Positions 35,259 through 46,161 of a stretch of 64,000 nt of DNA are shown piece after piece. A program made the translations under genes and the position numbers. The stretch's first letter is position 1, and every line of letters begins with the position of its first letter. The stretch covers positions 558,001-622,000 of the forward strand of contig NZ_PDJH01000001.1 of assembly GCF_002564025.1 (NCBI RefSeq), given 5' to 3'. Under the pieces are notes generated by a model. The model was not told where the DNA came from, ran no database searches, and saw nothing but the letters and a program-made list of their open reading frames with translations. Source of the DNA: Flavimobilis soli (GTDB lineage: Bacteria; Actinomycetota; Actinomycetes; Actinomycetales; Cellulomonadaceae).

Positions 35259-37813
35259 TCAGCGCAGCTGGGCGCCGAGCTTCTTGCCCGCAAGCTTGAT
35301 GACGCGGCCGCGGATCTCAGCCGTCTGCTCCGCCGTCAGCGTGCGGTCCGCACCACGCAGGCGCACCGCGACCGCGACCGACTTCTTGCCCTCGCCGACC
35401 TGCGGGCCAGTGAACACGTCGAAGACGCGCACCTCCTCCGCGAGGTCGCCGACCGCCTTCACGACGACGGCGCGCACCGCGCCAGCGGCCACGTCCTGGT
35501 CGACGACGAAGGCGAAGTCCTCCTTCGCGAGCGGGAACGTCGACACCGGCACGGCCTGGACGGGGTCGGTCGGGGCGGCGGCCACGATCGCGTCGAGGTC
35601 CACCTCGAACGCGGCAGACCGGCGCGGCAGGTCGAGGCGCTCGAGGACCTGCGGGTGCAGCTCGCCGGCCCAGCCGACGACCTTGCCCGACGGCAGCTCG
35701 AGACGCGCACAACGGCCCGGGTGCCACGGCATGCGGGACGTGTCGTTCGCCGTCGTGAGCTCGACGCCGACCGTGCGGGCGACGAGGCGCACAGCCTCGA
35801 CCGCGTCCTCCCAGCCGGCGGGACGGCCAGGCCCCCACCAGCCCGCGCGCTCGCGCGCACCAGCGAGGAAGCCCGCCGCGTGGCGCGGCTGGTCCGGGAC
35901 GGCGGCCGCGAGAGCCTCGAGCTCGTCGGCCGTCGGACGGCGGCCGCCCGGGAGCTGCGGCGCGACGGGCGCGCCTGGGCGGGGCTGCGTGACGAGCCCG
36001 ATCTCGTAGATCGCGAGGTCCGTCATGCCGCGGCCGACGTTCCTTCGCGCGGTGCCCAGGAGGGTCGTCAGCAGGTTCGTGCGCAGCTCGGGAGCCTCGT
36101 CCGAGAGCGGGTTCGCGAGTCGCACGGCCTGGCGCCGCGCGTCCTCGGCGTCGAGGCCGAGCTCGTCGTGCTGCGCCGTCCCCACGAACGGGTACGACAA
36201 CGTCTCGACGAAGCCGGCCTCCGCGAGGGCGCGCGCGACCGAGCGGCGCGAGCGCTGCGCGGCCGTGAGGCCGGTACCGGCGGGGGCTGCGGGGACGATC
36301 GACGGGATGTTGTCGTACCCGTCGATGCGCGCGACCTCCTCGACGAGGTGCTCGGGGGCCTCGATGTCGGGTCGCCACGACGGAGGCGTCACCTGGACGG
36401 CCTCGCCGTCGCCGTCAGCCAGCTCGCAGCCGATCATCGTGAGGATCTCGGCGATGCGCTCACGACCGTGGTCCACCCCGGTCAGGCGCAGCGGCTCGGA
36501 CCACGGGAACGTGATCGCGGGCGTCGCCGGGACCGCGTCGAGGTCCGAGACGGCAGGGTCGGCGGTGCCGCCGCCGTGCTCGACGAGCAGGTCGACGACG
36601 CGCTGCGCGGCCACGCCCGGCAGACGCGGGTCGACGCCGCGCTCGAACCGCTTCGCAGCCTCCGACGGGATCTTGTGCCGGCGCGACGAGCGCGCGATCG
36701 TCACGGGATCGAAGTGCGCGGCCTCGACGAGGACGTCGGTCGTCGTCTCGGACACCTCGGACACCTGCCCGCCCATGACGCCCGCGAGCCCCTGGACGCG
36801 CGAGCCCCGAGCGCCGTCGGGCGAGTCGGTGATGAGGAGGTCGCCCGGGTCGAGCGTGCGCTCGACGTCGTCGAGCGTCGTGAAGCGCTCCCCAGCCGCC
36901 GCGCGGCGCACGACGATCGGCGCGGAGACCTTCGCGAGGTCGTACGCGTGCAGGGGCTGACCGAGGTCGAGCATGACGTAGTTCGTCACGTCGACCGCGA
37001 GCGAGATCGGCCGCATGCCCGCCTGCGTGAGGCGCTTCTTCATCCACTCGGGCGTGGGCGCGCTCGGGTCGATCCCCCGCACGATGCGCGTCACGAAGCG
37101 GTCGCAGCCGACGACCCCGTGGACAGGAGCCACGTCGTCGACCTCGACGGCGAAACCGTCGGTCGTCGCGGCGGGCGTCTCGCGCAGGCCGGGGTCGGTG
37201 AACGCCGCTCCCGTCGAGTGCGAGTACTCACGGGCGACGCCGCGCATCGAGAAGCAGTAACCGCGGTCGGGCGTCACGTTGATCTCGAGCACGGACTCCC
37301 CCAGGCCGAGCAGCTCGACCGCGTCCGTCCCGTTGGGCTGCCCCGTGAACCCGAGCCGGTCGAGCACGATGATGCCGTCGTGGTCGTCGCCGAGGCCGAG
37401 CTCGCGCTGCGAGCAGATCATGCCGTCGGACACGTGCCCGTACGTCTTGCGCGACGCGATCGGGAACGGCCCAGGCAGGACCGCGCCGGGAAGCGCGGCG
37501 ACGACGCGGTCGCCCGCGGCGAAGTTGTGCGCGCCGCAGACGATCCCGCGCGGGACGGTCGGCTGGCCGTCGTCGTCGAGCACGTTGTGCTCGCCGACGT
37601 CGACCTGGCACCAGTTGATCGTCTTGCCGTTCTTCTGCTCCTCCTTGACGAGGGAGACGACGGTCCCGACGACGAGCGGTCCCGTGACGGCGGGGCCGTG
37701 CACGGCCTCCTCCTCGAGACCGACGCGGACGAGGTCGGCAGCGAGCTGCTCGGCGGTCAGGCCCGCCGGGAGCTCGACGTGCTCAGCCAGCCAGTCGAGT
37801 GCGATGTTCGGCA

Positions 37814-37814
<1 letters not shown>
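35259..37814 (-). CDS. pheT: phenylalanyl-tRNA synthetase beta subunit
   Basis: 851 aa, the large subunit of the alpha2-beta2 enzyme. Domains in order: EMAP-type tRNA-binding domain (about 40-155), B3/B4 editing domain (about 215-390), B5 domain (about 405-480), a catalytic-like core, and the C-terminal FDX-ACB anticodon-binding domain (about 750-851, VSTFPLAKEDFAFVVD). The start overlaps the pheS stop by one base (TGATG), ensuring balanced synthesis. Confidence 0.97.
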
Positions 37815-38923
<1,109 letters not shown>

Positions 38924-38930
38924 CTACGAG

Positions 38931-38936
38931 GCCCGG
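38931..38936 (-). promoter_or_regulatory. candidate -10 box (TAGAAT) for pheST
   Basis: TAGAAT about 50 nt before the pheS ATG. The -35 region is weak. No leader peptide or T-box was recognised. Confidence 0.4.
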
Positions 38937-39007
38937 ACCCCGGATCCGCGCCCCGTCCGCACCCGCGCGCGGCCCGGCGTCGAGCGGCAGGCCGCGCGGG
39001 GCGGGCG

Positions 39008-39937
39008 TCAGAGCGCGACGATGCGCCAGCCGACCTCGTGGCTCTCGCCCGGCTCGAGCAGCACCAGGTCCGTGCGCGAGTTGAACGCGTCGGGCGGGCA
39101 CGTCATGGGCTCGACGGCGAGGCCGCTGCGGAACGCGTCGCCTGGCCCCTGCGGGGTGTGCACCTGCAGCCAAGGGCTGCCCGCGTCCCACTCCATCGCG
39201 ACCCCGGTGCCCGACGGCGAGCGCACCTCGACGCGCCCCTTCCCGTCCTCGAGGACGAGGCCCGTGTAGGCGTGGTCGATGAAGGTGTCGCCGACGGGGC
39301 GAGGCGCGCGGAAGTCGAGCCTGCCGCCGTCGTACGTCGCGACGTCGGCGACGCCGGTCGGGACGAGACGGTCAGGCGTGACCGTGAGCACCTGCTCGGC
39401 GGGGATGCGGACCTCCCAGTCGTCGACGGGCTCGGGCCCTGCGACGAGGTACGGGTGCGGGCCGGTGCCGTACGGCGCGCGGCCGGTGCCGACGTTCGTC
39501 GCGCGCACGGTCCAGCTCAGGCCCTCGGCGGTCAGCGCGTACGTGACCTCGCAGCGGACGCGGAACGGGTAGCCGGCCTGCGGCGCGATCGTGTGGGCGA
39601 GCGTCACCGACGCCTCGTCGCCGGCGACGACGCTCCACTCAGCCCATGCGCCGAGGCCGTGCAGGGCGTGCCCGCGCTCGGGCTCCGTCAGGGACAGGAC
39701 GTAGGTGTGCCCGTCGACGTAGTAATGCCCGTCGACGACGCGGTTGGGCCACGGAACGAGGACCGCGCCGCGGTACCCGGGCCGGACGTCGTCCTCGCCG
39801 TACGGCGTCACGAGGGGGCGGCCGTCGTGCTCGAGGACCCGCAGGCTCGCGCCCACGGAGGCGATCACGGCACGGTAAGGGCCGCTGGTCAGGATGTGTT
39901 GCGTGCCCGAGGCGGGCACCGTCGCGTCGTTGCTCAC
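39008..39937 (-). CDS. aldose 1-epimerase-family protein
   Basis: 309 aa. GalM-like beta-sandwich family: RGHALHGLGAWAEW and GPHPYLV hold the two histidines, and SGLAVEPMTCPPDAFN the glutamate. It interconverts sugar anomers; the sugar is unknown. The GTG at 39937 is chosen because the family part begins soon after and TTAGAT lies 6 nt upstream, as in other probable leaderless genes here. The frame is open to 40090, but that stretch contains the 28-bp repeats and is not family-like. Confidence 0.88.
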   Translation of the reverse strand: MSNDATVPASGTQHILTSGPYRAVIASVGASLRVLEHDGRPLVTPYGEDDVRPGYRGAVLVPWPNRVVDGHYYVDGHTYVLSLTEPERGHALHGLGAWAEWSVVAGDEASVTLAHTIAPQAGYPFRVRCEVTYALTAEGLSWTVRATNVGTGRAPYGTGPHPYLVAGPEPVDDWEVRIPAEQVLTVTPDRLVPTGVADVATYDGGRLDFRAPRPVGDTFIDHAYTGLVLEDGKGRVEVRSPSGTGVAMEWDAGSPWLQVHTPQGPGDAFRSGLAVEPMTCPPDAFNSRTDLVLLEPGESHEVGWRIVAL

Positions 39938-39956
39938 GTGAACATCTAAGCGCACC

Positions 39957-39984
39957 GCGCGGCTCTCGCGCGCAGGGCCGAGGG
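39957..39984. repeat. 28-bp direct repeat, copy 1
   Basis: Starts gcgcggctctcgcg and ends cagggccgaggg; identical to 40018-40045, 61 bp away, in the gap between the epimerase and the methyltransferase genes. Confidence 0.85.
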
Positions 39985-40017
39985 TACGTCCGTGGTCCGT
40001 AAGGCCCTTAGCGTCGA

Positions 40018-40045
40018 GCGCGGCTCTCGCGCGCAGGGCCGAGGG
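40018..40045. repeat. 28-bp direct repeat, copy 2
   Basis: Perfect copy of 39957-39984. It ends 12 nt past the stop of the methyltransferase gene. Confidence 0.85.
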
Positions 40046-40056
40046 CCCTGTACGGG

Positions 40057-40881
40057 TCAGCGCTGGGCGCGCGCGGAGCCGTACAGGCACACGGTCGCGG
40101 CCGTGGCGAGGTTGAGCGACTCGGCGCGGCCGCGGATCGGCACGCGGACGACCGCGTCCGCGCGGTCGCGGTCCTCAGGACGCAGGCCCCAGGCCTCGTT
40201 GCCGAACACCCACACGGTCGGCGCAGCGAGGTCGGGCTGGCCTGCGCCGGGCGCTCCGACGACGTCGAGCAGGTCGTCGAGGTCGTGCGGGCCGACGCCG
40301 TCGGCCGCGAGGACCGCCATGCCGAGACCGCGCACCGTCCCGAGCACGTCGTCGTACGACGCACCCGCGACGACGGGCAGGTGGAAGAGCGAGCCCGCGG
40401 TCGAGCGCACGACCTTGGGGTTGAGCACGTCGACGCTCTCCCCGGCAAGCACGACGGCGTCGGCACCGGCCGCGTCGGCGGCCCGGATGACCGTGCCGGC
40501 GTTGCCGGGGTCGCGGACGTTGAGGAGGACGGCGACGAGCCGCGGGTCGCGTGCCGCGACGTCCTCGAGGGAGGCGCGGGGGTGGTCGAGGACGGCGACG
40601 AGGCCCTGGGCGTCGGGGCTCATCGCGTCGAGCACCTCGTCGGAGCCGGTGCGGAGCGTGATGCCCGCGTCGTGGGCCGCGTCGACGATCTCGGTGTACC
40701 GGTCGGCCGCTGCCTGCGTGAGGTACAGGTCGCGTACGAGTCGCGGTGCGTGCAGCACCGCTTCCCGGACGCCTTGCGGCCCTTCGACGAGGAAACGGCC
40801 GGTGCGCGAACGCGCAGAACGCCCGGACAGTGCCCGTACCGATCGCACCCGCTCAGCGCGGGGGTTGATCAGCTCGGGCAT
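40057..40881 (-). CDS. SpoU/TrmH-family RNA 2'-O-methyltransferase
   Basis: 274 aa. Trefoil-knot methyltransferase with LLNVRDPGNAGTVIRAADA (motif 1), VWVFGNEAWGL (motif 2) and VRVPIRGRAESLNLATAAT (motif 3). An N-terminal substrate-binding domain (about 1-100) resembles TsnR/RlmB-type proteins; the rRNA or tRNA target is unknown. Position after rplT is conserved in Actinobacteria. Confidence 0.92.
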   Translation of the reverse strand: MPELINPRAERVRSVRALSGRSARSRTGRFLVEGPQGVREAVLHAPRLVRDLYLTQAAADRYTEIVDAAHDAGITLRTGSDEVLDAMSPDAQGLVAVLDHPRASLEDVAARDPRLVAVLLNVRDPGNAGTVIRAADAAGADAVVLAGESVDVLNPKVVRSTAGSLFHLPVVAGASYDDVLGTVRGLGMAVLAADGVGPHDLDDLLDVVGAPGAGQPDLAAPTVWVFGNEAWGLRPEDRDRADAVVRVPIRGRAESLNLATAATVCLYGSARAQR

Positions 40882-40933
40882 GTCCGGGCGTCCTGAAGCT
40901 GCGAAGCGCGCGACGTCTCGAAGGACGTACGGC

Positions 40934-41320
40934 TCAGGCAGCAGCCTTGGGGGCGTTGACGTCGGCCGGGAGGGCCTCCTTCGCGACCTTGACCAGCGCG
41001 TTGAACGCGTTCGCGTCCGTCACGGCGAGGTCAGCGAGGACGCGACGGTCCACCTCGACACCAGCAGCCTTGAGGCCCTGGATGAAACGGTTGTAGGTCA
41101 TCCCCTCGGCGCGGACCGCAGCGTTGATGCGCTGGATCCACAGCTTGCGGAAGTCACCCTTGCGCGCCTTGCGGTCGCGGTAGGAGTAGACCATCGAGTG
41201 GGTGACCTGCTCCTTCGCCTTGCGGTAAAGGCGCGAGCGCTGGCCGCGGTAACCGCTGGCCCGCTCGAGGGTTGAACGACGCTTCTTGTGGGCGTTGACT
41301 GCCCGCTTCACGCGTGCCAC
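40934..41320 (-). CDS. rplT: 50S ribosomal protein L20
   Basis: 128 aa, starts [14 protein letters not shown]; the core [16 protein letters not shown] and [11 protein letters not shown] are typical. GTG start at 41320. Binds 23S rRNA early in 50S assembly. In other bacteria L20 represses its own operon through the infC leader; see the leader at 42495-42750. Confidence 0.97.
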   Translation of the reverse strand: MARVKRAVNAHKKRRSTLERASGYRGQRSRLYRKAKEQVTHSMVYSYRDRKARKGDFRKLWIQRINAAVRAEGMTYNRFIQGLKAAGVEVDRRVLADLAVTDANAFNALVKVAKEALPADVNAPKAAA

Positions 41321-41382
41321 GTGATGCTCCTTGGTTCTCGGGGCTCACAAGCTCCTTCAGGGCGCAAGACGCGCCCCGAGGG

Positions 41383-41577
41383 TCACTTGCCGAGCAGCTT
41401 CTTGATCTTGGGGGTGTCGGCGGCCGAGACGACCTGGTCGGCGCTCAGGCGGCGCGTACGACGGCTCGACTTGTGCTCGAGCAGGTGGCGCTTGTTGGCC
41501 TGCTCGCGCATGACCTTCCCGGAACCGGTGATGCGGAACCGCTTCTTGGCACCGGAGTGCGTCTTGTTCTTCGGCAT
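41383..41577 (-). CDS. rpmI: 50S ribosomal protein L35
   Basis: 64 aa, [20 protein letters not shown] start, normal length. Lies between infC and rplT as usual. Confidence 0.97.
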   Translation of the reverse strand: MPKNKTHSGAKKRFRITGSGKVMREQANKRHLLEHKSSRRTRRLSADQVVSAADTPKIKKLLGK

Positions 41578-41675
41578 GGCTGCCGTGTCTCCTCAGGGTC
41601 GGTCGTGCGCCGGGTGGCGTACGACAGTGTCGGTCGGGGCCTCACGTGCAGGCCCCGCTCGGTGTGCAGGTCTCG

Positions 41676-42494
41676 TCACTCGCTCTTCGGCGCAGGCTTG
41701 GGAGCGGGCTTCGGTGCAGGCCGGGCAGGCTTGGCGGCCGCCGGCTTCGGGACGGAAGGCTTGGGCGTCGCGGCCGGCTTGGGGCTGGCGGCGGGCTTCG
41801 GCGCGGCTGCGGGCTTGGCCGCAGCCGGCTTGGCGGCGGCAGGTGCAGCCTCGGCGACCGGAGCAGGCTCGGCGGGCGCGGGAGCCTCGGGCGCGGCCTC
41901 CGCGGCGGGTGCCTGCTCGCCCTCCTGGCGCGGGGCGCGGCGGGTCTCCTCGCGCTTGCGGCGCTGCTCGCTCTTGGCCTCGGCCTTCTTCTTGACCGGA
42001 CCGAGAACCATGGTCATGTTGCGGCCGTCCTGCTTCGGCATGCTCTCGACGAAGCCGAGCTCGGCGACGTCGTCGGCGAGACGCTGCAGGAGGCGAACAC
42101 CCATCTCCGGGCGCGACTGCTCGCGACCACGGAACATGATCATGACCTTGACCTTGTCGCCTGCCGACAGGAAGCGCTCGACGTGGCCCTTCTTCGTGCC
42201 GTAGTCGTGCGGGTCGATCTTGAGGCGGAAGCGGATCTCCTTGAGGACGGTGTTGGCCTGGTTGCGCCGGGCCTCACGCGCCTTCATGTCTGCCTCGTAC
42301 TTGAACTTGCCGAAGTCCATGAGCTTGCAGACCGGAGGGCGCGCGTCAGGCGCGACCTCGACGAGGTCGAGGTCCGCCTCCTGCGCCAGGCGCAGCGCGT
42401 CCTCCACGCGGACGATGCCGACCTGCTCCCCGTTGGGGCCGACAAGCCGGACCTCGGGGACGCGGATCCGATCGTTGATGCGGGGCTCGCTGAT
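41676..42494 (-). CDS. infC: translation initiation factor IF-3
   Basis: 272 aa from a predicted ATC start at 42494. The family begins [19 protein letters not shown], which follows this codon directly; AGGAG lies 6 nt upstream; no ATG, GTG or TTG lies nearby in frame. AUU/AUC starts are known for infC and let IF3 limit its own translation. The core (about 1-169) has [11 protein letters not shown] and [12 protein letters not shown]. Residues about 170-272 are an Ala/Pro/Lys low-complexity tail ([19 protein letters not shown]), far longer than in E. coli IF3 (180 aa in total). Confidence 0.94.
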   Translation of the reverse strand: MSEPRINDRIRVPEVRLVGPNGEQVGIVRVEDALRLAQEADLDLVEVAPDARPPVCKLMDFGKFKYEADMKAREARRNQANTVLKEIRFRLKIDPHDYGTKKGHVERFLSAGDKVKVMIMFRGREQSRPEMGVRLLQRLADDVAELGFVESMPKQDGRNMTMVLGPVKKKAEAKSEQRRKREETRRAPRQEGEQAPAAEAAPEAPAPAEPAPVAEAAPAAAKPAAAKPAAAPKPAASPKPAATPKPSVPKPAAAKPARPAPKPAPKPAPKSE

Positions 42495-42750
42495 GGAAGT
42501 CTCCTCAGAACTCGGTGGTGTGCACAGAGACGAAGAAGGCCTCCGTCCCTGCGAGCAGGAGGAGGCCATCACATCCGTCTCGGGGGCACGGTGCACCCAC
42601 GAGCGAGCGGACGCGACGAGGCGACCGCTCTGGACCGGGACCCGGTCCCTGTCGGCTGCGAGGCAGCTCGGGCGGGACCTAGGTGGGATGTTCTCCACTT
42701 GCTCTCGGCGCGTGCGCAAGCACGCACCGATCAGTCAGGGACCAACGTTA
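42495..42750 (-). ncRNA. structured infC leader
   Basis: Between a candidate -10 box (TAACGT at 42750-42745) and infC lie four clear hairpins: 42710-42725 (gcgtgc/gcacgc), 42655-42667 (gctgc/gcagc), 42632-42648 (ggaccggg/cccggtcc) and 42538-42567 (ggcctcc/ggaggcc). Such density suggests a regulatory leader like the L20 or IF3 leaders of other phyla. Class not recognised. Confidence 0.55.
42538..42567 (-). terminator. attenuator-like hairpin in the infC leader
   Basis: 7-bp outer stem GGCCTCC/GGAGGCC and inner CCTG/CAGG stem, followed by TTCTTCGTCTCT. It ends about 44 nt before the infC start codon and could stop transcription early. Confidence 0.5.
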
Positions 42751-42786
42751 CCACACGACCGCGCACCGTCCGGCACGGGCGGATCA

Positions 42787-42812
42787 GAACCGTTCCGTTA
42801 CTTGAACGATTC
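42787..42812. promoter_or_regulatory. candidate operator upstream of fur
   Basis: GAACCGTTC at 42787-42795 and GAACGATTC at 42804-42812, starts 17 nt apart, in an unusually AT-rich stretch 26-51 nt before the fur ATG. Could be the site for autoregulation by the Fur-family protein. Confidence 0.4.
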
Positions 42813-42837
42813 CAGAAAAGATGCTTGACTGCAGGTC

Positions 42838-43287
42838 ATGAGCACCTCGACCCACGCACCCGACGACGTCGCAGCCCAGCTGCGCGCGGCCGGCCTGCGC
42901 GTGACCGCGCCCCGCATCGCGGTCCTGGAGTGCCTGCGCGCCTGTCCCCACGCCGACGCCGACACCGTCCTGACCCGGGTCCGCGAGCGTCTCGGTTCCG
43001 TCTCCGTCCAGGCCGTCTACGACGTCCTGCACGCGCTGACCGAGCGCGGGATCGTCCAACGGATCGAGCCCGCCGGCCACCCCGCGCGCTACGAGGTGCG
43101 CGTCGGCGACAACCACCACCACGTCGTCTGCCGCTCGTGCGGCGCCGTCGGCGACGTCGACTGCGCGACCGGGCACGCCCCGTGCCTCATCCCGAGCTCG
43201 ACGCACGGCTTCACGATCGACACCGCCGAGGTCATCTACTGGGGCACCTGCCCCGCCTGCCGCGACGCCGGCACCACGACTGCCTGA
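42838..43287 (+). CDS. Fur-family regulator (FurA/PerR-like)
   Basis: 149 aa. N-terminal winged helix with LRVTAPRIAVLECL and VSVQAVYDVLHALTERGIV, a metal-binding HHH at residues 93-95, and two CxxC pairs (C98/C101 and C138/C141) for structural zinc. Directly upstream of a catalase gene, so it is probably a peroxide- or iron-responsive repressor of itself and katA, as for FurA-KatG or CatR-CatA pairs in Actinobacteria. Confidence 0.92.
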   Translation: MSTSTHAPDDVAAQLRAAGLRVTAPRIAVLECLRACPHADADTVLTRVRERLGSVSVQAVYDVLHALTERGIVQRIEPAGHPARYEVRVGDNHHHVVCRSCGAVGDVDCATGHAPCLIPSSTHGFTIDTAEVIYWGTCPACRDAGTTTA

Positions 43288-43374
43288 CCCACCCCGCCCC
43301 CGGCGAGCAGGCTCGCCGGGCATCGCCATCCAGGCGCACACCACAGAAGCCCGCAAGGGCAGAAGGAGACACCC

Positions 43375-44826
43375 GTGACCGAACCGACCTTCACGACCAG
43401 CCAGACCGGCACCCCGATCCCCTCGGACCAGCACTCCCTGACCACCGGTCCCGACGGCATCACCGCCCTGCACGACCGCTTCCTGGTCGAGAAGCTCGCC
43501 TCCTTCAACCGCGAGCGCGTGCCGGAGCGCAACCCCCACGCCAAGGGCGGCGGCGCCTTCGGCCGCTTCGTCGTGACCGAGGACGTCTCGCGCTTCACGA
43601 AGGCCGCCGTCTTCCAGCCCGGGTCCGAGGTCGAGACGCTCCTGCGCTTCTCGTCCGTCGCCGGCGAGCAGGGCTCCCCCGACACGTGGCGCGACGTCCG
43701 CGGCTTCGCTCTGCGCTTCTACACGACCGAGGGCAACTACGACATCGTCGGCAACAACACCCCGGTGTTCTTCATCCGCGACGCGATCAAGTTCCCCGAC
43801 TTCATCCACTCGCAGAAGCGCACGGGCGCCTCCGGCCTTCGCGACGCCGACATGCAGTGGGACTTCTGGACGCTCTCGCCCGAGTCCGCCCACCAGGTCA
43901 CGTACCTCATGGGTGAGCGCGGCCTGCCGCGCTCGTGGCGCCACATGAACGGCTACGGCTCGCACACCTTCTCCTGGGTCAACGGCGAGGGCGAGCAGTT
44001 CTGGGTCAAGTACCACTTCAAGTCCCGCCAGGGTGTCGAGGCCATGTCCAACGAGGAGGCGCAGCACCTCGCCGGCACGGACGCCGACTACTACCGCCGC
44101 GACCTGTTCGAGGCCATCGAGCGCGAGGAGTTCCCGGTGTGGGACCTCTTCGTCCAGGTCATGCCGTACGAGGAGGGCAAGACCTACCGCTTCAACCCGT
44201 TCGACATCACGAAGACCTGGTCGCACGCCGACTACCCGCTCATCAAGGTCGGCGAGCTCACCCTCGACCGCAACCCGCAGAACTTCTTCGCGGAGATCGA
44301 GCAGGCGGCCTTCTCCCCGTCGAACCTCGTGCCGGGCATCGGCATCTCGCCCGACAAGATGCTCATGGGCCGCGTGTTCGCCTACCCGGACGCGCAGCGC
44401 TACCGCATCGGCGCCAACTACAACCAGCTGCCGGTGAACATGCCGCACGCCGCTGAGGTGCGCAACTACCAGCACGAGGGCCAGATGCGCTACCACTACG
44501 CGCCCGCCACGATGCCGGTCCACGCGACCAACTCGGTGGGCGGCCCGGCCGCCGACGGCGCTCGCGCCGGCGAGGTCTCGTGGGAGACGGACGGCGCGCT
44601 CGTCCGTGCGGCCCAGACGCTGCGCTCGGACGACTCGGACTTCGGTCAGGCGGGCACCCTCTACCGCGACGTGTTCGACGAGGGCCAGAAGGCGGCCTTC
44701 CTCGAGACGCTCAAGGGCCAGGGCGCCGGGATCACCGTCCCCGAGATCCGTGAGCGGTTCTTCTGGTACTGGGGTCAGGTCGACGCTGGCCTCGGCGAGC
44801 AGCTGCGGGCAGCCCTGAGCGCCTGA
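43375..44826 (+). CDS. katA: monofunctional haem catalase
   Basis: 483 aa, small-subunit (clade 3) size. The distal His is H55 in [15 protein letters not shown]; the proximal haem-ligand Tyr is Y337 in [33 protein letters not shown] is the NADPH/haem-pocket region. Degrades hydrogen peroxide in the cytosol. GTG start with AAGGAGA 6 nt upstream. 87 nt after fur and followed by a strong terminator, so fur-katA is one unit. Confidence 0.96.
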   Translation: MTEPTFTTSQTGTPIPSDQHSLTTGPDGITALHDRFLVEKLASFNRERVPERNPHAKGGGAFGRFVVTEDVSRFTKAAVFQPGSEVETLLRFSSVAGEQGSPDTWRDVRGFALRFYTTEGNYDIVGNNTPVFFIRDAIKFPDFIHSQKRTGASGLRDADMQWDFWTLSPESAHQVTYLMGERGLPRSWRHMNGYGSHTFSWVNGEGEQFWVKYHFKSRQGVEAMSNEEAQHLAGTDADYYRRDLFEAIEREEFPVWDLFVQVMPYEEGKTYRFNPFDITKTWSHADYPLIKVGELTLDRNPQNFFAEIEQAAFSPSNLVPGIGISPDKMLMGRVFAYPDAQRYRIGANYNQLPVNMPHAAEVRNYQHEGQMRYHYAPATMPVHATNSVGGPAADGARAGEVSWETDGALVRAAQTLRSDDSDFGQAGTLYRDVFDEGQKAAFLETLKGQGAGITVPEIRERFFWYWGQVDAGLGEQLRAALSA

Positions 44827-44858
44827 CACCTGTCCTCTCCCGAGCCCCGGCTCGGACC

Positions 44859-44891
44859 GCAGCCCCGCACGCGACCCGCGTGCGGGGCTGC
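44859..44891 (+). terminator. katA terminator
   Basis: Perfect 15-bp stem (gcagccccgcacgcg and complement) with a 3-nt loop, 33 nt past the katA stop, followed by gtcgtctcactc. Confidence 0.9.
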
Positions 44892-44946
44892 GTCGTCTCA
44901 CTCACCCCGTGCGTTCTCGGCCCCGCACGTGGGAGACAATGGAGGC

Positions 44947-45309
44947 ATGACGAACCCCTCTCCCCAGGCCAGCCCGAGCGACGACGCCGCGCAGGCCACC
45001 CGAGACATCGCCGACGTCGCAGCCGTCGAGGTCATCACGACCGCAGCGGTCCACCTCATGAGCGCGGCTGCCGTGAAGTGCGGCCTCGCCGAGGGCGAGG
45101 AGGACCTCATGGATCTCGACGAGGCCCGCAAGCTCATCACCGCCCTCGCCGGGCTCGTCGTCACGTCGGCCCCCGACATCGGCAACCAGCACGCCCGCTC
45201 GCTGCGTGACGGCCTGCGCTCGCTGCAGCTCGCGTTCCGCGAGGCGAGCGTGATCCCGGACGCCCCGGGCGAGGGCCCGGGCGAGAAGCTCACCGGACCG
45301 GTCTACTGA
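44947..45309 (+). CDS. DUF1844-family protein
   Basis: 120 aa. The stretch VAAVEVITTAAVHLMSAAAVKCGL followed by LDEARKLITALAGLV is the DUF1844 pattern, a small helical family of unknown function found near infC and sseB in Actinobacteria. The ATG at 44947 matches the family start; GGAGG is just before it but very close, and GACAAT 6 nt upstream could be the -10 of a leaderless mRNA. Confidence 0.85.
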   Translation: MTNPSPQASPSDDAAQATRDIADVAAVEVITTAAVHLMSAAAVKCGLAEGEEDLMDLDEARKLITALAGLVVTSAPDIGNQHARSLRDGLRSLQLAFREASVIPDAPGEGPGEKLTGPVY

Positions 45310-45325
45310 GACCAGCCACCAGACG

Positions 45326-45364
45326 CGACGAAGGCCGCGCCCGCGAGGGGCGCGGCCTTCGTCG
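45326..45364. terminator. bidirectional terminator between DUF1844 and sseB genes
   Basis: 17-bp perfect stem (starting cgacgaaggccgcgccc) with a 5-nt loop between two convergent genes; AAGG/CCTT at mid-stem gives U-rich flanks in either direction. Confidence 0.9.
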
Positions 45365-45375
45365 TACGTCAGCCG

Positions 45376-46161
45376 TCAGGCCTTGCCGATCCGCAGCTCG
45401 AGCGAGTCGACCCGCTCGCTGATCACGCTGCTCGCGGCGAGCGAGCGGTTGACCCAGGCGAGCACACGGTCGAGACCGGCACGGTCGAGACCGCCGTCGA
45501 TGCCGAGCGCGACGGCGACCTCGGCCGTCCGGCCGGGCACGGCGTCGGCCCGGACGACGTGCTGGGCCGGGAGCGCTGCGTCGCGCACGGCGGCGCGCAC
45601 CGCCTCATCGACGACGCCGTCGCGCACCGCGGGCTCCCACGTGCGGCCCTGGGCGAGCGCCCACACGGCGGGGCGCGGCACGAGGACGGTAGTCGGTCCG
45701 CCGGGGTCAAGGACGAGCAGGGCCCAGCCCTCCTGGACGGCCGAGAGCGCCGCGCGCGTCGCGTACGACGGGACGGGGCGCGCGTCGGCACGCCAGCGCG
45801 CCATCGCCTCGACCGAGGAGAACACGGGGAGCGCCTTGCGGCCGTCCGGAGCCTCGAGCGCGACGACGCCCGCGCTCGCTTCCTTGTCGACGTCCTGGCC
45901 GTGCTCACCACGGCCCGCGACGTCGAGCTCGGCGATGACCGGCACGAGCACGCGCGCGGACGCGAGCGCCTCGACGACGCGCTCGAGGTCGGCGGTTCGG
46001 CCGCCGGCCGCGTACGCCTCGAGCGCTGCTGCGAGGGCGGGCTCGCACGAGCCGTCGTCGCCCGCGAACGGGTTGGACCTCAGGTCACGCCCAGCCCACG
46101 GCGTTCCTGCCGAGTCGGCAGGGACGCCGTGCCCGTGCCCGTCGTGCGGGGCGTGGGTCAC
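45376..46161 (-). CDS. SseB-like protein
   Basis: 261 aa. The N-terminal half (about 60-175) has the SseB-family pattern: [41 protein letters not shown]. The C-terminal half is less typical. SseB was named for enhanced serine sensitivity in E. coli; its role is unclear. The GTG start overlaps the priA stop (GTGA); the pair is conserved in Actinobacteria. Confidence 0.85.
   Translation of the reverse strand: MTHAPHDGHGHGVPADSAGTPWAGRDLRSNPFAGDDGSCEPALAAALEAYAAGGRTADLERVVEALASARVLVPVIAELDVAGRGEHGQDVDKEASAGVVALEAPDGRKALPVFSSVEAMARWRADARPVPSYATRAALSAVQEGWALLVLDPGGPTTVLVPRPAVWALAQGRTWEPAVRDGVVDEAVRAAVRDAALPAQHVVRADAVPGRTAEVAVALGIDGGLDRAGLDRVLAWVNRSLAASSVISERVDSLELRIGKA

Noticed and set aside
42784..44901. 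Minus-strand open frame of 705 codons opposite fur and katA
   Set aside because: Both plus-strand genes have clear catalytic motifs; the opposite frame has none.
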